Shown here one piece after another: positions 1 to 9,220 of a stretch of 56,883 bases of DNA. Numbering within the stretch: position 1 is the first letter of the stretch; the number at the start of each line of letters is the position of its first letter. The position numbers and the translations under genes were made by a program. The notes below the pieces were generated by a model. It did not search any database. It saw only the letters and a program-made list of their open reading frames with translations, and was not told the DNA's origin. The DNA is from Cystobacter ferrugineus (lineage in GTDB: Bacteria > Myxococcota > Myxococcia > Myxococcales > Myxococcaceae), in assembly GCF_001887355.1 (NCBI RefSeq), contig NZ_MPIN01000016.1, positions 152,099 through 208,981 of the forward strand. Direction: 5' to 3'.

Positions 1-822
1 TGCTACCTGCCGCTCTACATCTTCGCTGGCGACTTCCTGCTGTGCGCCAGGCTGCGCACCGCCGACCTCGACGCCGCCGCGGGCTCGCTGGAGGAAGTGC
101 AGCGGCTCGTCTCGCGCATCCGCGCGCGCTGGCCGCAGACGCGCATCCTCCTGCGTGCGGATTCCGGCTTCGCCCGGGATGAACTCATGACCTGGTGCGA
201 GCAGAACGGCATCGACTTCGTGTTCGGTCTGGCTCGAAACGCCCGGCTGGAAGCCATGATAAGCGGGGACCTGAAGCTGGTGCGCGCTGTCTCCCGCGAA
301 GAGCGTAAAGGCGCTCCGGTGCGGGCGTACCGGGAACTTCGCTACCGCACCCTGGAGTCCTGGACGCGCGAACGCCGCGTTGTCGCGAAGGCCGAGTGGC
401 TCGGGGACAAATTCAACCCGCGCTTCGTGGTGACTTCTTTGCGCCCCCAGGAGCATGAGGCCCGGGCTCTGTACGAGCAGCTCTACTGCGCCCGCGGCGA
501 CATGGAGAACCGAATCAAGGAGCAGCAGTTGGACCTCTTCGCCGACAGGACCAGCGCCCACTCCCTGCGCGCCAACCAGCTGCGCCTCTGGTTTGCCTCC
601 GCCGCGTACGTCCTGCTGAACCTGCTGCGCCACTTCGGCCTACGCGGCACCGAGATGGAGCGGGCGCAGGCGGGCACCATCCGGTTGAAGCTGCTCAAGG
701 TTGCCGCCATCGTCCGCGTCAGCGTCCGCCGCGTCGTGCTCTCGCTCAGCGCGGCTGCGCCGGTGAAGGACCTCTTCGCGCGCATCGCCCAACAGCTCCA
801 CGAAGTCCCAACTCCCTCCTGA
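1..822 (+). CDS. IS1380 family transposase, C-terminal part (start outside window)
   Basis: DDE transposase that moves the surrounding IS. The frame is open from base 1 and encodes 273 residues that match residues 191-463 of the complete copy at 46901-48292. Visible family features are LLRADSGF, carrying the second catalytic aspartate, and GDMENRIKEQQ near the C-terminus, carrying the catalytic glutamate. The first aspartate (DLDATDDP in the full copy) lies upstream of the window edge. No frameshift or stop is seen, so the gene is probably intact outside the window. Confidence 0.95.
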   Translation, partial: CYLPLYIFAGDFLLCARLRTADLDAAAGSLEEVQRLVSRIRARWPQTRILLRADSGFARDELMTWCEQNGIDFVFGLARNARLEAMISGDLKLVRAVSREERKGAPVRAYRELRYRTLESWTRERRVVAKAEWLGDKFNPRFVVTSLRPQEHEARALYEQLYCARGDMENRIKEQQLDLFADRTSAHSLRANQLRLWFASAAYVLLNLLRHFGLRGTEMERAQAGTIRLKLLKVAAIVRVSVRRVVLSLSAAAPVKDLFARIAQQLHEVPTPS

Positions 823-991
823 CGCCTCGCAGCTCTTTGACAACCTCGACGGGCCTGAACGCCGGCTGGTGCAGGCCACTGTCATGCCCGCAGCTCGCTG
901 CCGCGTGTCCATTCGCCACGCGCCGCGCGCAGACGCCGCCAATTGATGCCTGGCCACCCGGCGCGGGCCTTCGTGTGACCGATCCGGGCTA
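1..991 (+). mobile_element. IS1380-type insertion sequence, 3' part (left end outside window)
   Basis: This is the right-hand 991 bases of an element whose complete copy lies inverted at 46732-48390. The two look identical over the shared stretch and diverge sharply one base after the terminal repeat. The terminal inverted repeat is at 974-991 (reads ...TCGTGTGACCGATCCGGGCTA, 18 or fewer bases meaningful). The element has landed inside a flavin monooxygenase gene, whose reading frame resumes directly after base 991. The left end and its target duplication are outside the window. Confidence 0.93.
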
Positions 992-2092
992 GCCCTGCAC
1001 CAGCGGGGCTGGGGGGTGGAGGTCTTCGAGCAGGCGCCCCAACTCCGGGAGGTGGGCTCGGGGTTGATGCTCTCGCCCAACGCGATGAGCGTGCTGATCG
1101 GGCTGGGGCTGCGGCACGCGGTGGAGCGCGGGGTGGTGGTGACGTTGGCGGAGATGTGCACGTGGCGGGGGACGGCGCTGATGAAGATACGGACGGAGGA
1201 ACTGCCCTGCGAGGGGGCTCCGCCCGTGCTCTTTCACCGGGCGGCGGTGCATGGCGTCCTGAGCGAGGCGCTGGGGGATGGGATTCCGGTGCATCTGGGG
1301 GCGCGGCTGGCGCGCTTCGAAGAGGACGGGTCCGGGGTAGTGGCGCACTTCGAGGACGGGCGGGAGGCGAGGGGTGATGTGCTGGTGGGGGCGGATGGGT
1401 TGCGCTCGGTGGTGCGTGCGCAACTGCACCCGGGGGAGCGCCTGCGCTATGCGGGCCAACCCTGCTGGCGCGGACTGGCGCGAGGCTTCGAGCACCCGGG
1501 GCTGCCACGGGGGATGCTGCGCGAGACACAGGGCAGTGGAGCGCGCTTCGGCATGGGCCATGTGCGCGAGGATGTCGTGTACTGGTTCGCTGTCGTCGAC
1601 TGGCCCGAGGGGCAGCCCGTCCCAGGGGGCGACAAGGCTTTCCTCCAGGAGGTCTTCCGGACGGCACATGCGCCCATCCCGCAACTCATCGCGGCCACGG
1701 GCGAGGCGGATCTGCTGCGCAACGATCTTCTGGATCGGCTGCCGATCGAGCAGTGGGGGCGGGGGCGGGTGACGCTGCTGGGGGATGCGGCGCACCCGAT
1801 GATGCCCAACCTGGGACAGGGGGCGTGTTCGGCCATCGAGGATGGGGGCGTGCTGGCCCTGGCGTTGAGCGGGACGGAAGACCTCGAGCGCGGGCTGCGG
1901 GACTACGAGGCCCGGCGACGGGAGCGCACCGCGTGGTTGCAGCAAACCTCGTGGCGCTTTGGCGTCATGGCCCAGTGGAAGCACCCACTCGCCGTCTGGA
2001 TGCGTGAGCAGTCCATCCGGCTGGCTCCGGCGAGCGTCATGCGGCGGCAGTACGAGCGGCTCTGGGGCTGGCGGCTGGAGGCGGACCGGTAG
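992..2092 (+). pseudogene. FAD-dependent aromatic-ring-type monooxygenase, N-terminus removed by IS1380
   Basis: A class A flavoprotein monooxygenase of the kynurenine/salicylate hydroxylase type. Right after the IS end the frame reads ALHQRGWGVEVFEQAP, which is the second half of the N-terminal Rossmann motif; the GxGxxG segment and start codon lie on the other side of the IS, outside the window. Remaining hallmarks are the DG motif VLVGADGLRSVVR and the FAD-ribityl GD motif GDAAHPMMPNLGQG. A GTG at 1016 could start translation, but the product would lack the dinucleotide-binding loop and should not bind FAD. A rearranged fragment of a close paralogue lies at about 4026-4105. Confidence 0.88.
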
Positions 2093-2336
2093 CGCCGCGC
2101 TTCGGCGAGGGTCCGCGCGAGTCCCTTCATGGGAAGTCAGCACGGTGGCTCGCTGTCGGTTTTCTTTTCCTGATGCCAGAACGAGTTCGTCTACACCTTT
2201 TGGGGTAACATTCCGAGTCATGACACCATCGAGCATCTGGCCCAGCCCGTTGTTTCTTCTCGTAATTACTGTTGTAAGTGGCTAAAGCCAGAGGATTCTT
2301 GTTTTCCCTCGTGAGTAGTTGGACTTATCGAGCGAT

Positions 2337-3354
2337 ATGTCAGTAAATCCAATCAAAGCATGTGGACTTTGTGGTCAAACTGCGAAGCTGCGGGAAAGTC
2401 ATATTTTCCCTGAATTTGTTTTTCGGTGGTTGGTGCGCACTGGCGACGGATACTTCCGGAGTTCAAGTGAACCCAACGTTCGTTTCCAGGATGGTCCCAA
2501 AGAACACTTGCTGTGCGGTGTTTGTGAGCAGAAATTCTCCACACGAGAGAAGTGGTTTGCCGAAGTCCTGTTTACCCCATACATTGAGCGTGGAGAACAG
2601 CGGTTCTCTTACGATGCCTCGCTTTTCTACTTCGCCGTCTCGCTGCTCTGGCGCCTCCTGGAAAATAACCTCAGGGATCTGCATGAGGACATAGCGCACT
2701 TCAGACCGCTATTGGAGGAGGCCGAAAAGGAATGGCGAGAGTACCTCCTCGGGGGGGGGGATTCCAACGAAGTACTCGGATATTCATGTGTTCTTGACAG
2801 ACATTGGCTTGGTGGGAGGAAGACAACCTGTTGAAGGGTTTAGTGCTTATATGGCCCGAGCCTGCGATGGTGAGGTTATTGGCGGTCGCTCGCGTTGTAT
2901 GGTTTATGGAAAGATTGCAAGGTTCGTTTTCTTTGCGGGAATTACTCCAACGGAACAATCTGAAGGGGATGGGACTGGAATACACCCGTCAAGAGGTATG
3001 CTTGAGGTGCCGCAGAGCATATCTGATGGGGGGGGTTGGTGAGTTCCTGGTTGATCGTGTGCGTGTTGCGCGTGAGAAAGTGCTTGGTGGGTTATCGAGA
3101 ATTCAGCAGCAAAAAATAAATCAGCGTGCATTTGAGGTAATCCCCAAGTTGGTGGATTCGGATCTTGTTAGGGCAATCCGGGCAGATCGGGAGGCAACGA
3201 TTGTTCCTTTGGTTGAGGGTAAAGTCGGCAGGAATGAGAACTGTCCTTGCGGAAGTTTGAAGAAATATAAAAATGCCACGGCTCGAGAGGTGGTGGTGCA
3301 TCGCGCTCAAGCGGGGTCAAAGATTCTGTCTGCGGCTCCATGTCGTTACGTTAG
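2337..3354 (+). pseudogene. Zinc-cluster/SEC-C motif protein broken by three homopolymer frameshifts
   Basis: One protein can be read across three frames. Segment 1 (from ATG 2337) has CGLCG, the signature SHIFPEFVFRWL and a second pair LCGVCEQKFS, typical of a bacterial family of unknown function with an N-terminal metal site. The frame shifts at a G run (about 2751-2760); segment 2 reads RCMVYGKIARFVFFAGI. It shifts again at a G run (about 3028-3035); segment 3 reads GEFLVDRVRVAREKV and ends in the SEC-C motif GRNENCPCGSLKKYKN. A third shift in the following A run spoils the expected KKCHG. Either a pseudogene or homopolymer sequencing errors; the fact that all three breaks are in homopolymers makes the latter a serious possibility. 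Confidence 0.75.
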
Positions 3355-3476
3355 TCGATGAATCGCCGAGCCCACCTCATGGCTTCTTCTTGGGTGAAAA
3401 CCTCGACGCGGAAGCTGGGGTCATTGACGGGTTTGTCGAGCCAAGGCTCCAGCGCGCGGCCGAGTTCCCGATAGGC
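3351..3476 (-). pseudogene. DUF3396 protein, C-terminal remnant
   Basis: On the minus strand this reads YRELGRALEPWLDKPVND, then FTQEEAMRWARRFID and a TAA stop, closely matching the C-terminus of the intact DUF3396 protein at 26815-27822. Nothing upstream continues the homology, so only about the last 42 residues survive. DUF3396 proteins are grouped with type VI secretion immunity proteins. The remnant abuts the palindromic repeat at 3481-3534 and overlaps the end of the preceding broken gene in antisense. Confidence 0.8.
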
Positions 3477-3480
3477 GCCG

Positions 3481-3534
3481 GGAAGGTGTCAATGGACTTG
3501 TTTGCACCTCGTCCCCTACAAATTGTCTGACACC
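3481..3534. repeat. GGTGTCA / TGACACC inverted-repeat element, copy 1
   Basis: GGTGTCA at 3485-3491 faces TGACACC at 3528-3534. The first 35 or so bases resemble the element at 55882-55915, including the leading GGAAGGTGTCAA. It lies between a gene remnant and a small gene, as expected for a dispersed intergenic repeat or a mobile-element end. Confidence 0.5.
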
Positions 3535-3569
3535 CTGTCAGCTCCTCCTGGTGTTACAAAGAGTTCTCC

Positions 3570-3902
3570 ATGAAGCAGCTTTTGCTCGATGCCTTGATTC
3601 AGGCGATGGATGATCCGCGGTATCCCCCTCATGTCCGGACGCTCCTGCGGACGTGGGTGGAGGTGAGTTTCCGATTCAATGAGTGGTACCTTGCGGAGGT
3701 CAGGCACCGAGACGATGAAGAGCCGTTCTATTCCATGCTTGGTGAGAGTTTGAAAACGATCAAAGCTTTGGACTTGGCGGCGGAGCGTTATCTCGCTCAT
3801 CCCGAGGAGGGTAATAACGAAGAATCGCTGCTCGCGGCTTTGAAGGAATCGATTCGGGTGCGGGTAATGCTTCCGGGTGACTGGACGCCCAAGGGCTCCT
3901 GA
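3570..3902 (+). CDS. Hypothetical protein, 110 aa
   Basis: Not recognised. The start ATG at 3570 gives a soluble, acidic, helix-rich product (MKQLLLDALIQAMDDP... LKTIKALDLAAERYL). No signal peptide, membrane segment or known motif is visible. Composition and third-position GC are lower than in the neighbouring operons, like other genes of this scar zone, which suggests accessory or transferred DNA. The ribosome-binding site is weak. It stands alone between two gene remnants. Confidence 0.55.
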   Translation: MKQLLLDALIQAMDDPRYPPHVRTLLRTWVEVSFRFNEWYLAEVRHRDDEEPFYSMLGESLKTIKALDLAAERYLAHPEEGNNEESLLAALKESIRVRVMLPGDWTPKGS

Positions 3903-4025
3903 GGTTCGTCCGCCAGACAGTGCCGAGTGGGCTCACTGCCGTGTCAGGTACGCCGTTGCAGATGACCTCCAGGTCCTGCTCGGCCAGGGCGGCCTGAAGG
4001 ACGGTTATCCCGTCGGCCTCGTCGA

Positions 4026-4105
4026 ACGGAAGGATCCGGGTGGTGGCGCACTTCGAGGACGGGCGGAAGGCGAGGGGGGATGTGCTGGTGGGGGCGGACC
4101 GGTAG
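4026..4105 (+). pseudogene. Internally deleted remnant of a flavin monooxygenase paralogue
   Basis: The bases here match 1325-1395 of the monooxygenase gene (VVAHFEDGR.ARGDVLVGA) and then jump to its last codons (2081-2101, ADR and stop, followed by the same GCGCCGCG). The junction lies at GCGGA, which occurs at both 1391-1395 and 2081-2085 in the longer copy. The missing stretch equals 690 bases there. The flanking stretch 3903-4270 holds no other gene I can support. Confidence 0.7.
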
Positions 4106-4270
4106 CGCCGCGGTCATCCCAGCGCCAGGCTCCTTCATGCTAGATGAGGAAGGGCCATGCTCTTCCCCTCGCACCGGGAGTGTCGCGAACCGGAGGAGTC
4201 GGGCCACGTGGCGCGCTCATGGGGGAGGCTCGTGCTGCTTCTGTCCTCATTCCCCCACTAGGGAATTCGA

Positions 4271-7200
4271 ATGAGAGTGACAGAGGTGGTTCGGCTGCTC
4301 CTCGCCGGAATGCTCGTCGTGCTCGGTGGCTGCATGCGGACGGAGGGGGTGGATGATGCCCGCGTGCTGGATCCGAGCACCGTGACTCAGGCCTTGCCCC
4401 TGGGGACCGTGCAGGTGCGGGACATCAACACCCGCCCGGTCCGGTTTCCCCAACGCCCCTCCGAGTCCGTGGCTTTGGGGGGAGGCGTGGCGCTCTTCGT
4501 GGCGAGCGACGAGTTGCATGGCACGGAACTATGGCGCGGGGACGGGACCGAGGCAGGCACCTCGCTCGTGAAGGATCTCGCGCCTGGACTGGCGAGCTCG
4601 GGGCCCCGGTTGCTGACCCTCGCGCAGGGAAAGGTCTTCTTCACGGCCCAGAGTGGGGGCGTGGACGAGTTCGGGGCGGTGGAACTCTGGAAGACGGACG
4701 GCACCCCGGCGGGAACCGTCCTGGTGAAGCGCCTGCCCAAGACCAGTGACCTGGCGCGGATCTCTGCCATGACACAGGTGGGTGGAACGGTGTTCTTCAT
4801 CCACGGGGGCTCTCCACGGCAGCTCTGGAAGAGCGATGGCACCGAGGCGGGCACCGTGCTCCTCCAGCAAGTGGCTTCCCAGGACTGCGCCTGCTCTTTC
4901 GAGCTGCTCTCCACGGGCACCACCTTGTTCTTCACCGGGCGGGATGCCGCGAACAACCTGGAGCTGTGGAAGTGGGACGGGGCCACGGGAGCGGTGCTCC
5001 TCAAGACGATCTCCGTGAATGCCAACTCCTATCTGCCGAGTCACCTCCTCACCCAGGTGGGCAGCTCACTCTTCTTCACCGTGGACAAGACCCTGTGGAA
5101 GAGCGACGGGACGCCAGCGGGGACCGTCCTCGTGTCCACGCAGTCTTCCAGGCTCTCCAATCTGGAAGCCGTCAATGGCACCCTCTTCTTCACGAACTCC
5201 ACGTCGCTCTGGAAGCTCGAGGGCACGACGCCGGTCCTGCTCCGCGGCTTCGATGAGGCGCCAGGCTCGCTCACCGCGTTTGGCAACGCGCTCTATTTCG
5301 TTGGCACCGATGCCCTGGGCGGGCGTGAGTTGTGGACGAGTGATGGCACGGCGGCGGGCACGCGCCGGGTGAAGGAGCTGGTCCCGGGCGTTGACGGCTC
5401 GGCCCCCCAGGAACTCCTCGTCTGGAACGGTGGCCTCTACTTCACGGCCTCGACCACCGTGGGCACGCGTGGGCTGTGGCGCAGCGACGGCACCACGGCT
5501 GGGACTCTTGCCCTCAAGACGTGGGCCGAGGAGACGAGCCCCTGGTACGAGAAGTCCCACGACCTCACCCCGGTGGGTAGCGCGCTGTTGTTCTCCGTGC
5601 TGGAGGACGCGCCAGGAGTCCCACTGAACGACATCCCGGAGTTCACGTGGAGGACGAACGGGACCGTGAAAGGGACCCGGGAGCTGGCGGGCGTCTGGGC
5701 AGGCACCCGGAACTCCCAGTCCCACTACCATCCCCTTGGGGTCGTGGGGGGATCGGTCTTCTTCGTCGCTTTGGATGGCAGCCCTGGCGAGGCCCTCTGG
5801 AAGAGCGATGGGACGGCGGCCGGCACGGTTCATCTCAGGACCCTGCCGCGAGTGGCACCGGAGACGGATACGTGGTTGCACAAGCCCGCGGCGGTGCGCG
5901 TGGGCGGGACGCTCTTCTTCACGGCGGACGACGGGGTGCATGGCCTCGAGCTGTGGAAGAGCGATGGCACCGCCGTCGGGACGGTCCTGGTCAAGGACCT
6001 CTGCGCGGGTCCTGACTCCTCTTCCCTCGGGGACCTCACCGCGCTGAACGGCACGCTGTTCTTCAGTGCGTATGACGACGTCAACGGCTGGTCCCTCTGG
6101 CGCAGCGACGGAAGCGAGGCTGGCACCGTTCCCGTCAAGTCCATGGGCCTGGAGGACTCCTCGGGTGACGTCGACGGGCTCACGGTGATGGACGGCCTCC
6201 TCTACTTCGAGGCGGATGACAGCCTCCACGATTCGGGATTGTGGAAGAGTGATGGCACCCCGGAGGGGACGAGCCTGGTCAAGGTTCCCTTCGCCGGTAG
6301 GTACGCTTCGCTCGACCTGTTCACGGGGGTGAACGGCACTTTGTTCTTCGCCGCTCGCGACGGATATGACGCGGAGCAGCTCTGGAAGAGTGACGGCACG
6401 GAGTCCGGCACGGTCCCCGTCAAGGATGTCTACTCCCTGGAGATGTTCCACCCGGTGCCCTCGCGAAGCGAGCTGTACTTCACCGCGGACGATGGTGTTC
6501 ACGGCTACGAGCTGTGGCGCAGTGATGGCACGGAGGCCGGGACATACATGCTCGCGGACATCCATCCCGGTCCCAGGAACTCCGCGCCGCATTCGCTCAC
6601 GTCCGTGGGCTCGGGACTGGTGTTCGTGGCCTACGAAGACACCCATGGCTGGGAGCTTTGGAGGACCGACGGCACGCAGGCCGGGACGCGCCTGCTCGTG
6701 GATCTGCTTCCGGGTCCGCCTGGAGGCATGCGCCCCAGGAATGCGGACTCCCTCGTCGACATCTTCGGGTTGGAAGACCAGGGGCTGGCGCTCTTCACTG
6801 GTGTGGACATGGCCGGTGGCGCGGAACTGTGGCGGACCGATGGGACGGTGGCGGGCACGTTCCGGATGTTGGATCTCGTGCCCGGCCCCGACTCATCCGA
6901 ACCCCATTCGTTTGCCCGCCTGGGGGATCGGCTCTTCTTCATGGCTGGAGACAAGGCCCATGGCCGCGAACCACGCTTCCTCGGCATCCCCAGGGACTTG
7001 GGGTCCGCCACCGGCACCGCCGTGTTCCAGGGCTCCACGTGCACCGGGCAGAGCCAGGTCACTCCCAGTTGCACCTATAACGCCCTGGCTCCGGACTCCA
7101 CGTTCGCCTGGACGGCTCCCTCGGCGGGTGTCTTCACCTTCTCCACCGAGGGGTCCGGCTACGACACGAGCCTGGAGGTGGCGGACCCGGTCTCCGGCAC

Positions 7201-7348
7201 GTCGCTCGGGTGCAACGACGACGCGGATGGGACGCTCCAGTCGTCCGTGGGGGTGAGCCTGTCGGCCGGGCAGACCGTGCTCATCACCGTCGACGGTTTC
7301 GACACGGAGTGCGGTCCCTTCCTCCTCCACATCCATCCCAATCCGTAG
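4271..7348 (+). CDS. Large lipoprotein with ELWxSDGTxxGT repeats and a C-terminal PPC-like domain
   Basis: A 1025-residue exported protein of unknown function. The N-terminus is a lipoprotein signal (VVRLLLAGMLVVLGGCM, lipobox LGGC, Cys at about residue 22). Most of the chain is made of roughly 45-65 residue units, each carrying a hydrophobic LFF(T/V)A strand, then ELWKSDGTEAGT or a variant, then a VKD stretch: a probable beta-propeller or solenoid surface. About the last 100 residues resemble a bacterial pre-peptidase C-terminal type domain (YDTSLEV, GCNDDAD). Start ATG 4271 follows a GGGA. It is monocistronic, with the next gene convergent 16 bases away. Common type in myxobacteria; ligand unknown. 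Confidence 0.88.
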   Translation: MRVTEVVRLLLAGMLVVLGGCMRTEGVDDARVLDPSTVTQALPLGTVQVRDINTRPVRFPQRPSESVALGGGVALFVASDELHGTELWRGDGTEAGTSLVKDLAPGLASSGPRLLTLAQGKVFFTAQSGGVDEFGAVELWKTDGTPAGTVLVKRLPKTSDLARISAMTQVGGTVFFIHGGSPRQLWKSDGTEAGTVLLQQVASQDCACSFELLSTGTTLFFTGRDAANNLELWKWDGATGAVLLKTISVNANSYLPSHLLTQVGSSLFFTVDKTLWKSDGTPAGTVLVSTQSSRLSNLEAVNGTLFFTNSTSLWKLEGTTPVLLRGFDEAPGSLTAFGNALYFVGTDALGGRELWTSDGTAAGTRRVKELVPGVDGSAPQELLVWNGGLYFTASTTVGTRGLWRSDGTTAGTLALKTWAEETSPWYEKSHDLTPVGSALLFSVLEDAPGVPLNDIPEFTWRTNGTVKGTRELAGVWAGTRNSQSHYHPLGVVGGSVFFVALDGSPGEALWKSDGTAAGTVHLRTLPRVAPETDTWLHKPAAVRVGGTLFFTADDGVHGLELWKSDGTAVGTVLVKDLCAGPDSSSLGDLTALNGTLFFSAYDDVNGWSLWRSDGSEAGTVPVKSMGLEDSSGDVDGLTVMDGLLYFEADDSLHDSGLWKSDGTPEGTSLVKVPFAGRYASLDLFTGVNGTLFFAARDGYDAEQLWKSDGTESGTVPVKDVYSLEMFHPVPSRSELYFTADDGVHGYELWRSDGTEAGTYMLADIHPGPRNSAPHSLTSVGSGLVFVAYEDTHGWELWRTDGTQAGTRLLVDLLPGPPGGMRPRNADSLVDIFGLEDQGLALFTGVDMAGGAELWRTDGTVAGTFRMLDLVPGPDSSEPHSFARLGDRLFFMAGDKAHGREPRFLGIPRDLGSATGTAVFQGSTCTGQSQVTPSCTYNALAPDSTFAWTAPSAGVFTFSTEGSGYDTSLEVADPVSGTSLGCNDDADGTLQSSVGVSLSAGQTVLITVDGFDTECGPFLLHIHPNP

Positions 7349-7363
7349 AGGGTGGCGGCTCGC

Positions 7364-8773
7364 TCAGGCCGCTCGCGTGGAGGAGGCCGCGAGCGGTTGG
7401 GGTCCCGGGGTCTGGGCGGCCTTGTCGGGCCGGACGGTGAGCACCTTGAGCACCATGCGCGGGGAGAACATGGCGGTGGGTGGTTCCATCATGTGCTGCA
7501 CCCGCACGAAGGTTCTCATCGCCTCCTCGTCGTAGCCCACGAGCTGCTGGAACCGGTTTCCGTACCAGTTCATCAGGCCGAACCCCGGAGGGCGCTTGCC
7601 CTCCACCTCGGGGAAGGCCAGGTCGCCGGCTGTCGCCATGAGCCAGGGCCCCTCGAGCAGTTGTCCCGCTCGTTGGCGGTAGCGCTGGGTGGCCCCGCGC
7701 GCTCCCGAGCGCAGGCACTCGCCCAGCGCCTCGGCCTGCAGCGCGGCCGTGCTCATTCCCTGACCGTAGATGGGGTTGAACGAGCAGACGGCGTCTCCCA
7801 CCACCGCCAGCCCCTCGGGGAAGCGGGGCATGCGCTCGTAGTGGCGGCGCTGGTTGTGCGCGAAGCGGTAGATGTGGATGGGCCCGAGCGGCTCGGCGTT
7901 CTTGATGGCTTCGTACAGGTGCGGTTGGGCCAGGCCGCGGGCGAACTCGAGGAACGCCGCGTCGTCCGCACTCGCGGGCGCCTCGCCCAGCCAGCCTCCC
8001 ACCAGCACCAGCAAGCGGTTGTCCTCGATGCCCTGGATGATGCCGAGCCGCCGTTGCTTCGGCAGCTCGGGCGAGATCGCCAGGGAGCGCCACCCTGGCT
8101 CGAAGCCCGGCGGCTTCCGGTAGATGCGGCTGGCGTAGCCCACGTTCACGTGGATGCGCGTCTCCTCCACACGGGGGTAGCCCAGCGCCTCCAGCCACTG
8201 GGGCGTGCGCGAGCCCCGGCCGCTGGCGTCCACCACCAGCTCGGCCTCGAGTGTCTCCTCCTGCCCGCCGCCCGGCGCCTGGAGCAGGAGTCCGGTGACG
8301 CGCGTCCGGTCTCCACTCGTCTTCAAGCCCACCGCTTCCCGCTCATCGCGGATGTGCACGTTGGCGAGGGATTGGAGCCGCTGGCGGACCACCCATTCGA
8401 GCATCAACCGGCTCACGGATGCGGCGCTCACGCCACTGTGAAACCGACGGCGCCAGCTACCGGCTCCGAACGCGGCGACGGTGCTGACCACGTCCAGGAA
8501 CTCCGCTCCGGCGGCCACCAGCTCCTCGCGAATGCCCGGGAAGATGTCCGCGAGGATGTCCATTCCCCGCGTGAGCAGGCCATGGACATGCTGCGCCTGG
8601 GGGACGCCCTTGCGCTGCATCGGACCGTTCGGGAAGGGATCCCGCTCCACGAGGGTGACGCGCTCGAAGTGGCGGGACAGCACGCCCGCGGACATCAGCC
8701 CGGCCATGCTGCCGCCATAGACGATGGCGTGGGTACCCGCGGACGTGGAGGGAGAGGGAGTCGAAGAGCTCAT
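7364..8773 (-). CDS. FAD-dependent oxidoreductase (epoxidase/monooxygenase type)
   Basis: A flavoprotein of about 469 residues. The N-terminal dinucleotide motif reads AIVYGGSMAGLMSAGVL followed by an acidic strand end (LVERD). The FAD-contacting GD motif is VVGDAVCSFNPIYGQGM. This arrangement fits the squalene-epoxidase-like/halogenase-like class of single-component or NAD(P)H-fed oxygenases; the substrate cannot be read from sequence. Start ATG at 8773 is chosen because the Rossmann motif follows at residue 16 and its ATGA overlaps the stop of the upstream thioesterase-like frame. A perfect 9-bp inverted repeat (CCGCTCGCG/CGCGAGCGG, about 7370-7396) sits in its last codons, facing the convergent lipoprotein gene. 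Confidence 0.85.
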   Translation of the reverse strand: MSSSTPSPSTSAGTHAIVYGGSMAGLMSAGVLSRHFERVTLVERDPFPNGPMQRKGVPQAQHVHGLLTRGMDILADIFPGIREELVAAGAEFLDVVSTVAAFGAGSWRRRFHSGVSAASVSRLMLEWVVRQRLQSLANVHIRDEREAVGLKTSGDRTRVTGLLLQAPGGGQEETLEAELVVDASGRGSRTPQWLEALGYPRVEETRIHVNVGYASRIYRKPPGFEPGWRSLAISPELPKQRRLGIIQGIEDNRLLVLVGGWLGEAPASADDAAFLEFARGLAQPHLYEAIKNAEPLGPIHIYRFAHNQRRHYERMPRFPEGLAVVGDAVCSFNPIYGQGMSTAALQAEALGECLRSGARGATQRYRQRAGQLLEGPWLMATAGDLAFPEVEGKRPPGFGLMNWYGNRFQQLVGYDEEAMRTFVRVQHMMEPPTAMFSPRMVLKVLTVRPDKAAQTPGPQPLAASSTRAA

Positions 8774-9036
8774 GAGGGGGAAGTATAGCCCGAAGGGCAA
8801 CCATTGCCCTCGGGCGGGGAGGGGGCCACATGCGTCACATCGATGCGAGTTCCCAGGCTGCCTTCTCCCGGCTCCAGGTGAAGCTCGAGCGCACACATGC
8901 ATGTCCACTCCATCAGCCCTACCATGTAACCCGTGGCGAAGAGCTCGGGCATGGCCAGGAATTGCGCTGACTCTGATGGAGGCGTGGCACCGTTTGCATG
9001 TCGGCGCCGGACACGGAAGAAGCCATCTGGGTTCAT
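8770..9036 (-). pseudogene. FlK-like hotdog thioesterase, C-terminally truncated
   Basis: The 88-codon frame contains the core of a fluoroacetyl-CoA-thioesterase-like hotdog domain: ATGYMVGLMEWTCMCALEL, then EPGEGSLGTRIDVTHVAPSP. In intact relatives a further 40-50 residues complete the beta-sheet after this point; here the frame ends in an unrelated short tail. Its TGA overlaps the ATG of the oxidoreductase, so the two could still be translationally coupled. Truncated gene or a very short variant. Family assignment is from pattern only. Confidence 0.5.
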
Positions 9037-9220
9037 TGATTAACAGAAAAAAGGTTTTCACCCCGCGGGGCAGGGGAGGTGTGTTGCTTCACTCATGGTT
9101 TGATGGTATTTGTCTGCTGGTTGTTATGGGGATGATGGAGGCTCTGTGCGCACCTGGTGCACACATCCCTGATGCAATCGCGTTTTCGGGCGGTCGTTCG
9201 TGTTGTCGGGGGCATTCCGG

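Noticed and set aside
5066-6646. Long open frame on the minus strand opposite the repeat lipoprotein gene
   Set aside because: It is the antisense shadow of a high-GC coding region; the plus frame has a lipobox, regular repeats and a C-terminal domain, the minus frame has none.
7370-7396. Hairpin as terminator of the repeat lipoprotein gene
   Set aside because: The 9-bp stem is perfect but lies in the last codons of the convergent oxidoreductase and lacks a T run, so it was only noted with that gene.
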